Assembly: GCA_019115765.1 (NCBI GenBank)
Contig: DXCZ01000079.1
Location: 1-47,480, forward strand
Length of the DNA stretch: 47,480 bases
Direction of reading: 5' to 3'
Source of the DNA: Candidatus Mediterraneibacter stercoripullorum
GTDB taxonomy: Bacteria; Bacillota; Clostridia; Lachnospirales; Lachnospiraceae
The notes under the pieces were generated by a model. That model was not told where the DNA came from. It searched no databases and saw nothing but the letters and a program-made list of their open reading frames with translations. A program made the position numbers and the translations under genes. How positions within the stretch are numbered: the stretch's first letter is position 1; every line of letters begins with the position of its first letter. This document shows, piece after piece, positions 26,732-33,914 of this stretch.

Positions 26732-26914
26732 TTCAGTTGCTCTCGGGGGTCCGCTGTTAAGGCGCTGTGTTGTCCCGGCGGCCGCGCTCTCGCTCGGAGC
26801 ATAGCGCAGCGGACACGTAAGGCCGCAAAGGACGCGGCCTAAGTGCCGGCGCTCTGCTACGGGCCTTCGTGACAACACACCGCCTTGACAGCTGGCTACC
26901 GGGAACAACTGAAC
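26731..26914 (-). repeat. Repeat family B, copy 2 (184 bp)
   Basis: Reverse-oriented near-identical copy of 17586-17770. Ends GTTCAGTTG and CAACTGAAC are exact complements, and terminal arms of about 44 bases pair imperfectly. The core includes AAGGCCGCAAAGGACGCGGCCT. Its first base is the last base of the GH3 stop codon, so it may form the end of that transcript. Confidence 0.88.
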
Positions 26915-26931
26915 AGGCAGAAACGCAAACT

Positions 26932-26978
26932 GGCGCGGCTTGAAGATCTTACCATTTGTAAGACTTCCAGGCCGCGCC
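26932..26978. repeat. Long hairpin beside repeat B
   Basis: GGCGCGGCTTGAAGATCTTAC pairs with the complement of GTAAGACTTCC-AGGCCGCGCC around a CATTT loop, about 20 bp with few mismatches. Imperfect pairing continues outward. Confidence 0.7.
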
Positions 26979-27023
26979 TTTGGTTTCCGGCCTGTTTGTC
27001 CACTGACTTCCGTCCTGAACAGC

Positions 27024-27290
27024 CCAGAAAACAGAGCCGATCTCGAAAACCTTTCTGCGGGGAGGGAGGATGTGGGCGGGCGACTTCGAAGGGGGATTAG
27101 CAAAACTCAAAGCTCCGGGTATGGACGTTAGAACAGGCGGCGAGATTGTCTGAGCGAAGCGAGTTGCTCGCCGCCTGTTCTTGCAGTTAGTCCGTACCCG
27201 GAACTTTGTAGTTTTCCTTATCCCCCGGAGCGGAGCCCGAACGCATCCTCCCTCCCCGCAGAATACGTTTTAGAGCCCCTCTGTTTTTGG
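27024..27290. repeat. 267-bp giant imperfect palindrome
   Basis: The left half (from CCAGAAAACAGAG) pairs with the right half (to CTGTTTTTGG) over more than 100 bases with small interruptions. Segments include CTGCGGGGAGGGAGGATG with CATCCTCCCTCCCCGCAG, CCGGGTATGGAC with GTCCGTACCCGG, and the innermost exact GAACAGGCGGCGAG with CTCGCCGCCTGTTC (27131-27144, 27167-27180). Open frames across it lack ribosome binding sites. No second copy in the window. MITE-like or a folded RNA; it ends 44 bp before the marR promoter. Confidence 0.85.
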
Positions 27291-27333
27291 ATGTTTAATC
27301 ATCGAAGTTAGTGCGCTAAACAGCCAAATTATC

Positions 27334-27391
27334 TTGACAAACCGTCTTATCTGCGCTATTATTCAGTTGTAAATAATTTAAAAATAAACTA
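27334..27391 (+). promoter_or_regulatory. Promoter and operator of the first marR gene
   Basis: -35 TTGACA (27334-27339), 17-bp spacer, -10 TATTAT (27357-27362). Just downstream is TAATTTA-AAAA-TAAACTA (27374-27391), an imperfect inverted repeat that recurs in front of the next gene (27910-27927). This suggests autoregulation by the MarR encoded here. Confidence 0.72.
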
Positions 27392-27422
27392 ATTTCCGAC
27401 GGAGGGCTTAAAGAGAGGTAAG

Positions 27423-27854
27423 ATGAATTATTCACTGGATACGCTTCTGTACGGGATGCAGTTCAGAAGGCTGATGGAGAAAGAGATGCATCCGATTGAA
27501 GAGAAGTACGGACTGTATAAGATAGATATACAGATCCTGTTGTATCTGAAACATTCTGGAGAACACAATACATCGAAGGATATCATGCAGATGAACATGT
27601 TTACCCGGGGACATATTTCTCAGTCATTAAGCAGGCTGCAGAAGAAGGGATACGTCAGGATGGAGCAGGATCTGGAAGACAGAAGATGTACGCACAACTA
27701 CCTGACGGAAGATGCGGTCAGCGTGATCAGGAAGATTGAGAAGATTTCGAAAAAGATCAAGGCTATTGTCCTGGAAGGGGTGACGGAGGAAGAGCAGAAG
27801 ACGCTGGCCTCTGTTGCGCAGAAGATGACCAATAATATTGAAAAAGTTTTATGA
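27423..27854 (+). CDS. MarR-family regulator (first)
   Basis: 143 residues with the MarR winged helix: QILLYLKHSGEHNTSKDIMQMNMFTRGHISQSLSRLQKKGYVRMEQDLEDRRCTHNYLTEDA, including the DxR wing motif (LEDRR). The N- and C-terminal helices would form the dimer. The ATG lies behind AGAGAGGTAAG. It probably binds the paired sites at 27374 and 27910, controlling itself and the flavodoxin-like gene downstream. The ligand is unknown; this type often senses phenolic compounds or oxidants, and one cysteine (CTH) lies in the wing. Confidence 0.9.
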   Translation: MNYSLDTLLYGMQFRRLMEKEMHPIEEKYGLYKIDIQILLYLKHSGEHNTSKDIMQMNMFTRGHISQSLSRLQKKGYVRMEQDLEDRRCTHNYLTEDAVSVIRKIEKISKKIKAIVLEGVTEEEQKTLASVAQKMTNNIEKVL

Positions 27855-27909
27855 AATGAATTGTACAGGTGTCCGGAAATATAAAAGGACACCTTATGCT
27901 GTACCTGAA

Positions 27910-27927
27910 TAGTTTAAAAATAAAATA
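27910..27927 (+). promoter_or_regulatory. Second MarR operator-like site
   Basis: TAGTTTA-AAAA-TAAAATA, 16 consecutive bases almost identical to the site in front of marR (ATARTTTAAAAATAAA). It lies 30-48 bp before the next gene. No clear -10/-35 pair is visible with it. Confidence 0.55.
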
Positions 27928-27957
27928 TTTATAAACGAATAATCAAGGAAAGGCGGA

Positions 27958-28497
27958 ATGATCAACATGGAGAAATTAATTATTTTTTATGATGACACAA
28001 AGGCAAGCTGCTGCAGATGTGTAAACAGATTTGAACAGCGGGAGAATGTAGAATGCAGAAAAATGTCTGACTATAAGGACAAGTCTCTTATTTTCGCTTC
28101 CGGTGCCAGGCTGGGACTGGTTTTCGAGAGTGAAAACGGGAAAGTGCCTTTCGTGGTTTCTCATATTATCTGGAGAGTGGTAGCAGATAAGAACAGTGAG
28201 CATATGATCCTGGTGACGGGAGGAAGACGGGAATTCAGCACGGTCAGGACTGCAAGAGAAGATATGGAAAAACGTGGGTACCATGTGCGGAATATTTACA
28301 GCAGATATCTGTTGGAGAAGCACAGGATAAAAGAAGAGGATGCAGTTGACTGGATCATGAACGACCTTGAAACTGGTCAGGTGCGTGACAGGATAGAAGA
28401 CAAATATAAAAATATGTCAAGAAGGGAGCTGCGAAAGGAACTACGCGGTGAATTCAGGGCATACAGGAAATATCAAAGGGATCGGCTGAAGGGCTGA
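27958..28497 (+). CDS. Degenerate flavodoxin-like protein
   Basis: 179 residues. The layout KLIIFYDDTKASC...KSLIFASGARLGLVFESENGKVPFVVSHII...HMILVTGGRRE follows the flavodoxin fold as in the EFR1 (flavodoxin plus ferredoxin) proteins. However, the FMN phosphate loop (usually TGNT/S) is replaced by DDTKASCCRC and no ferredoxin cysteines follow. The C-terminal 60 residues are helical and basic. It may not bind FMN; function unknown. Start 27958 or the ATG at 27967; the AAAGG site fits either poorly. It sits under a MarR-type site with the marR gene directly upstream. Confidence 0.6.
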   Translation: MINMEKLIIFYDDTKASCCRCVNRFEQRENVECRKMSDYKDKSLIFASGARLGLVFESENGKVPFVVSHIIWRVVADKNSEHMILVTGGRREFSTVRTAREDMEKRGYHVRNIYSRYLLEKHRIKEEDAVDWIMNDLETGQVRDRIEDKYKNMSRRELRKELRGEFRAYRKYQRDRLKG

Positions 28498-28507
28498 TCC
28501 CCCCTTT
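28475..28507 (+). terminator. Terminator-like hairpin at the end of the flavodoxin-like gene
   Basis: AAAGGGATCGGC and GCTGATCCCCCCTTT form a stem across the stop codon, followed by GATTAATG. T tract weak. Confidence 0.45.
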
Positions 28508-28560
28508 GATTAATGTGATGGATGCCTGTTGTAGAGGACTGCATATTGTATGGGGAATGT

Positions 28561-29052
28561 CTATTTTCGCTGGCGTACCAGCTCGATAGCCTCCTTGCCG
28601 GAAATATGTTCCGGGAGCATCTCCAGCATGCACAATGGCTTCCATTCCCGGTCGATAGCTTTTTCCCGGCTTTCTGGTGTGTCATCAGGCGCGTATTTAA
28701 GAGCCAGTTTTTCAATTGCATTTCTTTTTTCTGACTCATCCTCCATGATATGAATGGTCCCGAAGACAATGACACTCCGAAAATAGGTCGTATATTCTTC
28801 CGGTATGATCTGGTCCTGATCGATCACGCAAAACGAAACCCTGGCGTTCCTCGAGATGGCGTCCAGCTTGTGCCCGTTCCTGGCGCTGTGAAAATAGAGC
28901 TTTTTTCCATCGTACACATAACTGAGCGGGACGGCGTAGGGATAATCGTCGTCTCCCGATACAGCCAGAACTCCTGAAGTTCCCCGATATAAGATATCTT
29001 CTGCATCCTCCATAGAAAGTGCCTGTTTCTTACGGCGCATTTCCCGAAACAT
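28561..29052 (-). CDS. Pyridoxamine 5'-phosphate oxidase family flavoprotein (NimA-like)
   Basis: 163 residues with the split-barrel FMN-binding fold: GVLAVSGDDDYPYAVPLSYVYDGKKLYFHSARNGHKLDAISRNARVSFCVID, then YRSVIVFGTIHIMED. This is the PPOX/NimA-like group of small flavoproteins, some of which reduce nitroimidazoles or other xenobiotics. Real substrate not predictable. ATG 29052 follows AGGAGGAGATTTAT. A promoter with -35 TTGACG (29098-29103) and an AT-rich -10 about 15-17 bp on is plausible. It is divergent from the Cys/His-rich gene. Confidence 0.88.
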   Translation of the reverse strand: MFREMRRKKQALSMEDAEDILYRGTSGVLAVSGDDDYPYAVPLSYVYDGKKLYFHSARNGHKLDAISRNARVSFCVIDQDQIIPEEYTTYFRSVIVFGTIHIMEDESEKRNAIEKLALKYAPDDTPESREKAIDREWKPLCMLEMLPEHISGKEAIELVRQRK

Positions 29053-29237
29053 ATAAATCTCCTCCTGATCGCAGTTTTATTATTTGAAAAAAATAAGCGT
29101 CAACTCTGTATCTTCTCAGGCCTTTCGATACAAAATCCACGCTGAAAGCTTACCCGGCAGCAAGCAAAACAATCTTTGATTCGAAAACAGGATAACATTC
29201 TTTTCGCAAAAAATCAATTATAAAAATATAATTATAT

Positions 29238-29283
29238 GGTACCTTGACAAATCTGAAATGATGCGATATATTATCAAGGTACC
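29238..29283 (+). promoter_or_regulatory. GGTACC dual-operator promoter of the Cys/His-rich gene
   Basis: GGTACC (29238-29243) abuts -35 TTGACA (29244-29249); after a 17-bp spacer comes -10 TATATT (29267-29272); a second GGTACC is at 29278-29283. The arms GGTACCTTGA and TCAAGGTACC are perfect inverted repeats, and each GGTACC is itself the core of an AAGGTACCTT-like palindrome. The two start positions are 40 bp apart, exactly as at 33840-33885. Confidence 0.85.
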
Positions 29284-29314
29284 TAATGAATGACTCGGAA
29301 AAGGAGAAAATATT

Positions 29315-29689
29315 ATGTCAGATATGAATTATTGTAATCAGTGTGAAAACAGATGTCCTGTGACCGATCTGAAATGCGGAAGAGGAAGGAGATACTTTTC
29401 GGAAATGCAGGAAGAGAAGCAAGGCCGCCATGGTCATGAAGGAGAACATGAACACCGAGGCCGGCGGCATGAACATGGCCGTGGGCGGGAAATGTCTCCG
29501 GATATGAGACGGGTTCCCGACGGAGATGATCTGTACGCTTTGCTTCGGGCATGCGGACACCATCTCCATCACAATTTCCAGGGGCAACGTAGCATGGAAG
29601 AAGAAAATGCGTTGTTCAATGTCCTGGATGAATCAGAAAAGGAAAAACTTCAGGAATTACTGAAAAAGCTGGTAAACAGCTGGAAATAA
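29315..29689 (+). CDS. Small Cys4/His-rich protein with MarR-like dimerisation helices
   Basis: 124 residues. The N-terminus is a possible metal site CNQCENRCPVTDLKCGRG (four cysteines), then a His/Arg/Glu-rich linker (HGHEGEHEHRGRRHEHGRG), then two helical segments. The first (DDLYALLRACGHHLHHNF) and last (LFNVLDESEKEKLQELLKKLVNSWK) resemble helix 1 and the C-terminal helices of the MarR at 33915, whose tail reads FSCLTAEEKEELLRLLEKINEDW. The winged helix between them is missing. Together with the shared operator this suggests a partner or antagonist of that MarR. Function is unproven. The ATG follows AAAGGAGAAAATATT. Confidence 0.75.
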   Translation: MSDMNYCNQCENRCPVTDLKCGRGRRYFSEMQEEKQGRHGHEGEHEHRGRRHEHGRGREMSPDMRRVPDGDDLYALLRACGHHLHHNFQGQRSMEEENALFNVLDESEKEKLQELLKKLVNSWK

Positions 29690-29742
29690 TGCGGCGAAAG
29701 AAACATAACAGAAAGCACATAGCAGACAAAGCATAGAAGAAG

Positions 29743-29787
29743 GAACCCCGGCAGCTTCCGTATTGGGTAATTGCCCGGGGTTCTTTT
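29743..29787 (+). terminator. Terminator of the Cys/His-rich gene
   Basis: GAACCCCGG (29743-29751) pairs with CCGGGGTTC (29775-29783), followed by TTTT and further T-rich sequence. It lies between this gene and convergent ogt. Confidence 0.8.
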
Positions 29788-29790
29788 GCC

Positions 29791-30282
29791 TTATTTTTCT
29801 GATTCCAGCTCCAGCAGCATCTTCTTTCTGTCGATTCCTCCGGCGTATCCGGTCAGGCTGCCGTCTGCGCCCAGGATCCGGTGGCAGGGAACGATGATGG
29901 AGATACGGTTATGTCCCACGGCGCTGCCGACTGCCCGCGGGGAGGTTTTATGCCCGTGTTTTTTCGCGAACTGTTCTGCAAGCTCTCCATAAGTTTTTGT
30001 TTCACCGTATGGGATTGAGCACAGGAGTTCCCATACCTTATTTTGAAAATCCGTTCCCGTAAAATGAAGAGGAACAGAGAAATCCGGATTTTTCCCGGAA
30101 AAATAAGTATCCAACCAGTCTTTTGCCTGTTTTAAAACAGACGTTTCCTTTTCTTCGTGTTCTGCCTCCAGTCCGGCGGCGAAATATTTCTGCCCTTCAA
30201 ACCACAGGCCGGTCAGTCCGGTCTGGTCCGCGGCAAGGAGTATGTCTCCGCAGGGAGAATGAAATCGGCTTATATACTGCAT
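29791..30282 (-). CDS. ogt: Methylated-DNA-protein cysteine methyltransferase
   Basis: Suicide repair protein that takes the alkyl group from O6-methylguanine. 163 residues, Ogt-type without an Ada regulatory domain. The active site IIVPCHRILG holds acceptor C133; TDFQNKVWELLCSIPYGETKTYGELA is the DNA-binding helix-turn-helix part, and SPRAVGSAVGHNRIS carries the arginine finger and asparagine hinge. ATG 30282 follows GGGAGGGATCCAT. An 18-bp tandem repeat (30311-30346) lies in its upstream region. Confidence 0.96.
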   Translation of the reverse strand: MQYISRFHSPCGDILLAADQTGLTGLWFEGQKYFAAGLEAEHEEKETSVLKQAKDWLDTYFSGKNPDFSVPLHFTGTDFQNKVWELLCSIPYGETKTYGELAEQFAKKHGHKTSPRAVGSAVGHNRISIIVPCHRILGADGSLTGYAGGIDRKKMLLELESEK

Positions 30283-30310
30283 ATGGATCCCTCCCGAGTA
30301 TTATTTATTA

Positions 30311-30346
30311 TGTGATCATCTTATTGCATGTGGTCATCTTATTGCA
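30311..30346 (-). repeat. 18-bp direct repeat upstream of ogt
   Basis: TGTGATCATCTTATTGCA (30311-30328) is followed at once by TGTGGTCATCTTATTGCA, one mismatch. Its position 30-65 bp before ogt suggests a regulatory role or a local duplication. Confidence 0.6.
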
Positions 30347-30389
30347 TAAGGCGCAAAAGCAAAAGTATATGCTGCCATTGCTATGACTA

Positions 30390-31310
30390 TTACCGTATAG
30401 CATCAGAGGCATCGGAGTTTTCCGGAGCCAGGGAATCTTTCAATACCTCCAGAAACTTCCCGGCAGGTTTTGAAAATACCTGATATTTCTTCCAGATCAT
30501 GCTCATTTTGTTTTCCAGCCCGGGGTTCAGCGGGCGGAAACACAGGCTGCTGTCTCCTGATGTATTTATGATCTTGTCGAGACATACTGCATAGCCCAGC
30601 CCTTCATCCACAAGCAGAGAGGCATTGAAGATCAGGTTATATGTGGCGGCGATGTTCAGCTCGGCAGGCTCCTTTCCGATCCATTGGGTCAGTGTACCGC
30701 CTTCGGATTCCTGCTGGGAGAGGATAAGGGGAACATCGTACAGATCCTGCGGGGAGATACTGCTTTTAGCTGCCAGCGGGGAATCTCTGCGCATCAGGAC
30801 GCCCCAGGTATCCCGGCAGGGCAGTTCAAGGGCATTGTATCTGGTCAGGTCCACATTCCCGAATACGATACCAAAATCAATAAGACCCTTGTCCAGATAC
30901 TCAAAAACAAAAGAAGCATTACCGCTGGAAATGTGGTAATGGATACCGGGATGCTGCTCCTGCAGCAGCCCCGCGGCTCTCGCGATCAGCCGCACGCCGT
31001 CTGTTTCTCCGGTTCCGATATATACATCTCCCACGATGACGTCATCTGTCATCTTTATTTCATTTTCCGCTTTGCGGACCAGATCCATGATCTCCTCCGC
31101 CCGTTTTCTCAGGATCATGCCTTCTTCTGTAAGCGTGACCTTCCGCGATCCCTTTGTGCCGCGGATGAAAAGCTGCTTGCCCAGTTCCTCTTCCAGATTC
31201 TTGATCTGAGTAGAGAGCGTGGGCTGAGAGAGATGAAGAGATTCTGCCGCATGTACGATGCTCTGCTCTCTGGCGATGGCGAGAAAATAGTTAAGAACGC
31301 GTAATTCCAT
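30390..31310 (-). CDS. LysR-family regulator
   Basis: 306 residues: N-terminal LysR winged helix (ELRVLNYFLAIAREQSIVHAAESLHLSQPTLSTQIKNLEEELGKQLFIR) and a periplasmic-binding-protein-like effector domain from about residue 90 (VYIGTGETDGVRLIARAAGLLQEQHPGIHYHI). ATG 31310 follows CCGGAGGAACCTGAT. It lies downstream of the MFS gene on the same strand, about 110 bp apart with an imperfect hairpin (CAGACCGG/CCGGTCTG) between. Control of the MFS gene is possible, although LysR genes are more often divergent from their targets. Confidence 0.92.
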   Translation of the reverse strand: MELRVLNYFLAIAREQSIVHAAESLHLSQPTLSTQIKNLEEELGKQLFIRGTKGSRKVTLTEEGMILRKRAEEIMDLVRKAENEIKMTDDVIVGDVYIGTGETDGVRLIARAAGLLQEQHPGIHYHISSGNASFVFEYLDKGLIDFGIVFGNVDLTRYNALELPCRDTWGVLMRRDSPLAAKSSISPQDLYDVPLILSQQESEGGTLTQWIGKEPAELNIAATYNLIFNASLLVDEGLGYAVCLDKIINTSGDSSLCFRPLNPGLENKMSMIWKKYQVFSKPAGKFLEVLKDSLAPENSDASDAIR

Positions 31311-31422
31311 ATCAGGTTCCTCCGGAGTGAAAATACAGTGTGGATATTAGACCGGCTGTGTTCTTCGGCCTGAAAAGCCTGTCGGGAAACCGGTCTGCCT
31401 GTAAATAACTATAACATGTTTT

Positions 31423-32604
31423 TTACATGACCGGTGGATTTTTTTTCGGCAGGGTTCTCTTTACCTGCCGGGTCATGAGTATCATCAGCACATAGAATAC
31501 GAGCAGATAGAAGGGAAATATCCCGGGACTTATAAACTGTCCGATCAGTCCGAAGACAGCCGGTATGAGCATGATCCCCACATAGGATGCAGCCATCTGG
31601 ATCCCGATCACTGACTGAGAAACATCTGCGCCGAAATTTTCCGGAGTCAGATAATTAAAATTCGGGAACAGCGGGCCGTTCCCCAGACCTACAAGAAACA
31701 GTCCTGCAGCTGAGATATAGGGTGACAGCGGAAGCAGCAGGATGACGACAGCCGCTCCCAGAACCAGCTGTCCGATGCGGATGATCTGCCAGCTGTGGAG
31801 TCTGGAGGCAAGGAGGCCGGAGATAAAGCGGCCCAGAGCCATTCCGATATAGTAAAACATGACCATGCCGGCAGCCTGATCCGCAGCCAGATGCTTGTAC
31901 TCTACAAGAAATGTGCTTCCCCAGTTTCCGCATGTATACTCTATGCCGCAGGAAAGGATGAACAGAGTGCACATCCCTTTTACACCGGGGATGCGGATCA
32001 CTTCAGGAAGAGACAGGGATCTGCTGCGGCGGGAATGAGATCCGGATTCTTTTCCATGTGCTCTGCTCCACAGAGGCAGTGTGAACAGGACGAGCAGTGC
32101 GATCGCCAGCTGTATCATGAACGCGATCCTGTATCCGCCCCGCCATCCCGCAGGTCCGCTGATGACAAGGGATAACACATACGGGCTGAGGGATACGCCG
32201 ACTCCGTAAAAGCAATGGAGGAAGCTCATGTGGACAGCAGAATAATGGAGCGCCACATAGTTATTTAATGCTGTGTCAACAGCGCCTGCGCCAAGCCCCA
32301 GAGGAACCGCACACAGGCACAGGGCGGCCAGACTGCCGGAACAGGAGAAGCCCAGCAGGGCCAATGCAGTCAGCCCGGTGCTGAAGGCAGTTACTTTACC
32401 GGTGCCGAACCGGGAAATGACCCTGGAGCTGAGCAGGCTGGAGATGATCGTACCGCAGGGGATGATCACCGTCACAAAACTGCCGCAGGAGATCGGAAGA
32501 GAAAATTCTGTATAAATGGCAGGCCATGCCGTCCCAAAAAGGGAATCCGGTATGCCGAGACCGATAAACGCAATATAGATAATAACAAGCAGCAGAGACG
32601 CCAT
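31423..32604 (-). CDS. Major facilitator superfamily transporter
   Basis: 393 residues, 12 predicted membrane segments. The pattern (IGLGIPDSLFGTAWPAIYTEFSLP, RFGTGKVTAFSTGLTALALLGFS, GLGAGAVDTALNNYVALHYSAVHMSFLHCFYGVG) is that of the FucP/YbjJ-like MFS branch often annotated as sugar or unknown-substrate transporters. Substrate unknown. The start at MASLLLV was chosen because GGAGG lies 10 bases upstream; the longer frame is hydrophilic. A -10 TATAAT (32637-32642, minus) lies upstream with a poor -35. Confidence 0.88.
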   Translation of the reverse strand: MASLLLVIIYIAFIGLGIPDSLFGTAWPAIYTEFSLPISCGSFVTVIIPCGTIISSLLSSRVISRFGTGKVTAFSTGLTALALLGFSCSGSLAALCLCAVPLGLGAGAVDTALNNYVALHYSAVHMSFLHCFYGVGVSLSPYVLSLVISGPAGWRGGYRIAFMIQLAIALLVLFTLPLWSRAHGKESGSHSRRSRSLSLPEVIRIPGVKGMCTLFILSCGIEYTCGNWGSTFLVEYKHLAADQAAGMVMFYYIGMALGRFISGLLASRLHSWQIIRIGQLVLGAAVVILLLPLSPYISAAGLFLVGLGNGPLFPNFNYLTPENFGADVSQSVIGIQMAASYVGIMLIPAVFGLIGQFISPGIFPFYLLVFYVLMILMTRQVKRTLPKKNPPVM

Positions 32605-32885
32605 ATCTGAATATCCTCCTTTTTCACAGTAGACCAATTATAACAGATATTTGGAATTGAATGAATATATTACAAAAATGATTTAATAAACGTGAGAGGA
32701 AGGAAAATAGAAATTTCTCTGTCCCGATTAAAAAATAAACAAAATAGAAACAATTTTGTGGTATAGTCATCAAGTTAAAGACCGTCCGCAGACAGCGGGA
32801 TATTAAATTTGCAGCGCTTTTTGTAATAGATATGTAATATATCCGGGTAATTTGTCAGTATGAACTACAGAAAGGGGAAACCAAA

Positions 32886-33878
32886 ATGGGGAAAGATCCT
32901 GCCGAGACAGGAAAGCAAAGGAAAAAGAGAAAAAAGGCCGATTCAGAGAACAGGCCGTCTGTCCTGAAGGGACTGATATCAAGGATACTGGGCTGGAACC
33001 GGTGGGCTGTGTATCTGGGAACTGTCGCAGCGGCGGCTCTGTCCATTGTTCATGCGCAGATGGAAATCCTGCCTTATGCCGCCGGGATAGCGGTTTACAT
33101 AGCAGCGGCTCTTTTGCTGACCTTATCCTGTATACGTATCGGACAGGATCTGCGCAGTGGAATCGTTGATGAGATCCTGACAGTTCTGAAAAAGAATCCA
33201 TTCGGACAGAGATTTTTTGATGATTACGGTTTCCGCACCGTTCTGACCACGATGCCGTCTTTTGTGATAAATGTTGCCTATACGGTGTACAATGGAGTCA
33301 TTGGTGTTATGAATCAGTCCGCCTGGTTTATCACCATGGCTGTCTACTACAGTCTGCTTGGAGTCATGCGCTATCGGGCGGTCAGTACGGAGAGGAAGAA
33401 TTCCAGGCTGAAAGACAAGGAACTGATCAGGAGGCGGGAACTGTCGGTGATCCGGATCGACGGTATCCTTCTTATCATACTGAACCTGGCACTCAGCGGC
33501 GTAGTCCTGCTGACCATAGCGAAAGGGACTGCCAGGACATATACGGAGATCTTGGTCATCTCGATAGCGGCTTATACCTTCTATAAGATAATAACTGCAG
33601 TGATCAACATGATAAAAGTCCGCAAAATGCAGTCCCCCATACTGATCACGATCCGGAATATCGGTGTGGCGGATGCGCTTGTATCTGTGCTGACACTTCA
33701 GTCAACTATGCTTGCTTCCTTTCAGGACAGAGGAAATATAGACGCAAACCGGATGAATGCCATTACAGGGCTGGCGGTCTGTGTCCTGATCACAGTGCTG
33801 GGAATTAGCATGATCTGTTACGGCAGAGGAAAATCGAAAGGTACCTTGACAAAAATGTCTCAAAAGAATAAAATGTGA
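32886..33878 (+). CDS. Integral membrane protein of unknown function
   Basis: 330 residues. A basic N-terminal tail (GKQRKKRKKADSENRPS) precedes about eight hydrophobic segments. The segment FDDYGFRTVLTTMPSFVINVAYTVYNGVIG and the ERKNSRLKDKELIRRRELSV cytoplasmic loop look conserved but belong to no characterised family I can name. ATG follows GAAAGGGGAAACCAAA. Its last 13 codons (from KGTLTK) coincide with the promoter and first operator of the next gene, so marR can be expressed independently of it. The 281-bp region upstream is AT-rich with no convincing promoter. Confidence 0.8.
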   Translation: MGKDPAETGKQRKKRKKADSENRPSVLKGLISRILGWNRWAVYLGTVAAAALSIVHAQMEILPYAAGIAVYIAAALLLTLSCIRIGQDLRSGIVDEILTVLKKNPFGQRFFDDYGFRTVLTTMPSFVINVAYTVYNGVIGVMNQSAWFITMAVYYSLLGVMRYRAVSTERKNSRLKDKELIRRRELSVIRIDGILLIILNLALSGVVLLTIAKGTARTYTEILVISIAAYTFYKIITAVINMIKVRKMQSPILITIRNIGVADALVSVLTLQSTMLASFQDRGNIDANRMNAITGLAVCVLITVLGISMICYGRGKSKGTLTKMSQKNKM

Positions 33879-33885
33879 AGGTACC
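33840..33885 (+). promoter_or_regulatory. GGTACC dual-operator promoter of the marR-ABC operon
   Basis: GGTACC (33840-33845), -35 TTGACA (33846-33851), 17-bp spacer, -10 TAAAAT (33869-33874), second GGTACC (33880-33885). Geometry is identical to 29238-29283, with 40 bp between the two sites. Flanks extend the cores to AAGGTACCTT and AAGGTACC. It overlaps the 3' end of the upstream membrane protein gene. Confidence 0.88.
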
Positions 33886-33914
33886 AAAAGAAATTGCAAA
33901 AGGGAGGAGCGTCA

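Noticed and set aside
25667-27103. 478-codon minus-strand frame over the GH3 gene end and repeat B
   Set aside because: Antisense to GH3 and running through palindromic repeats; no start signals.
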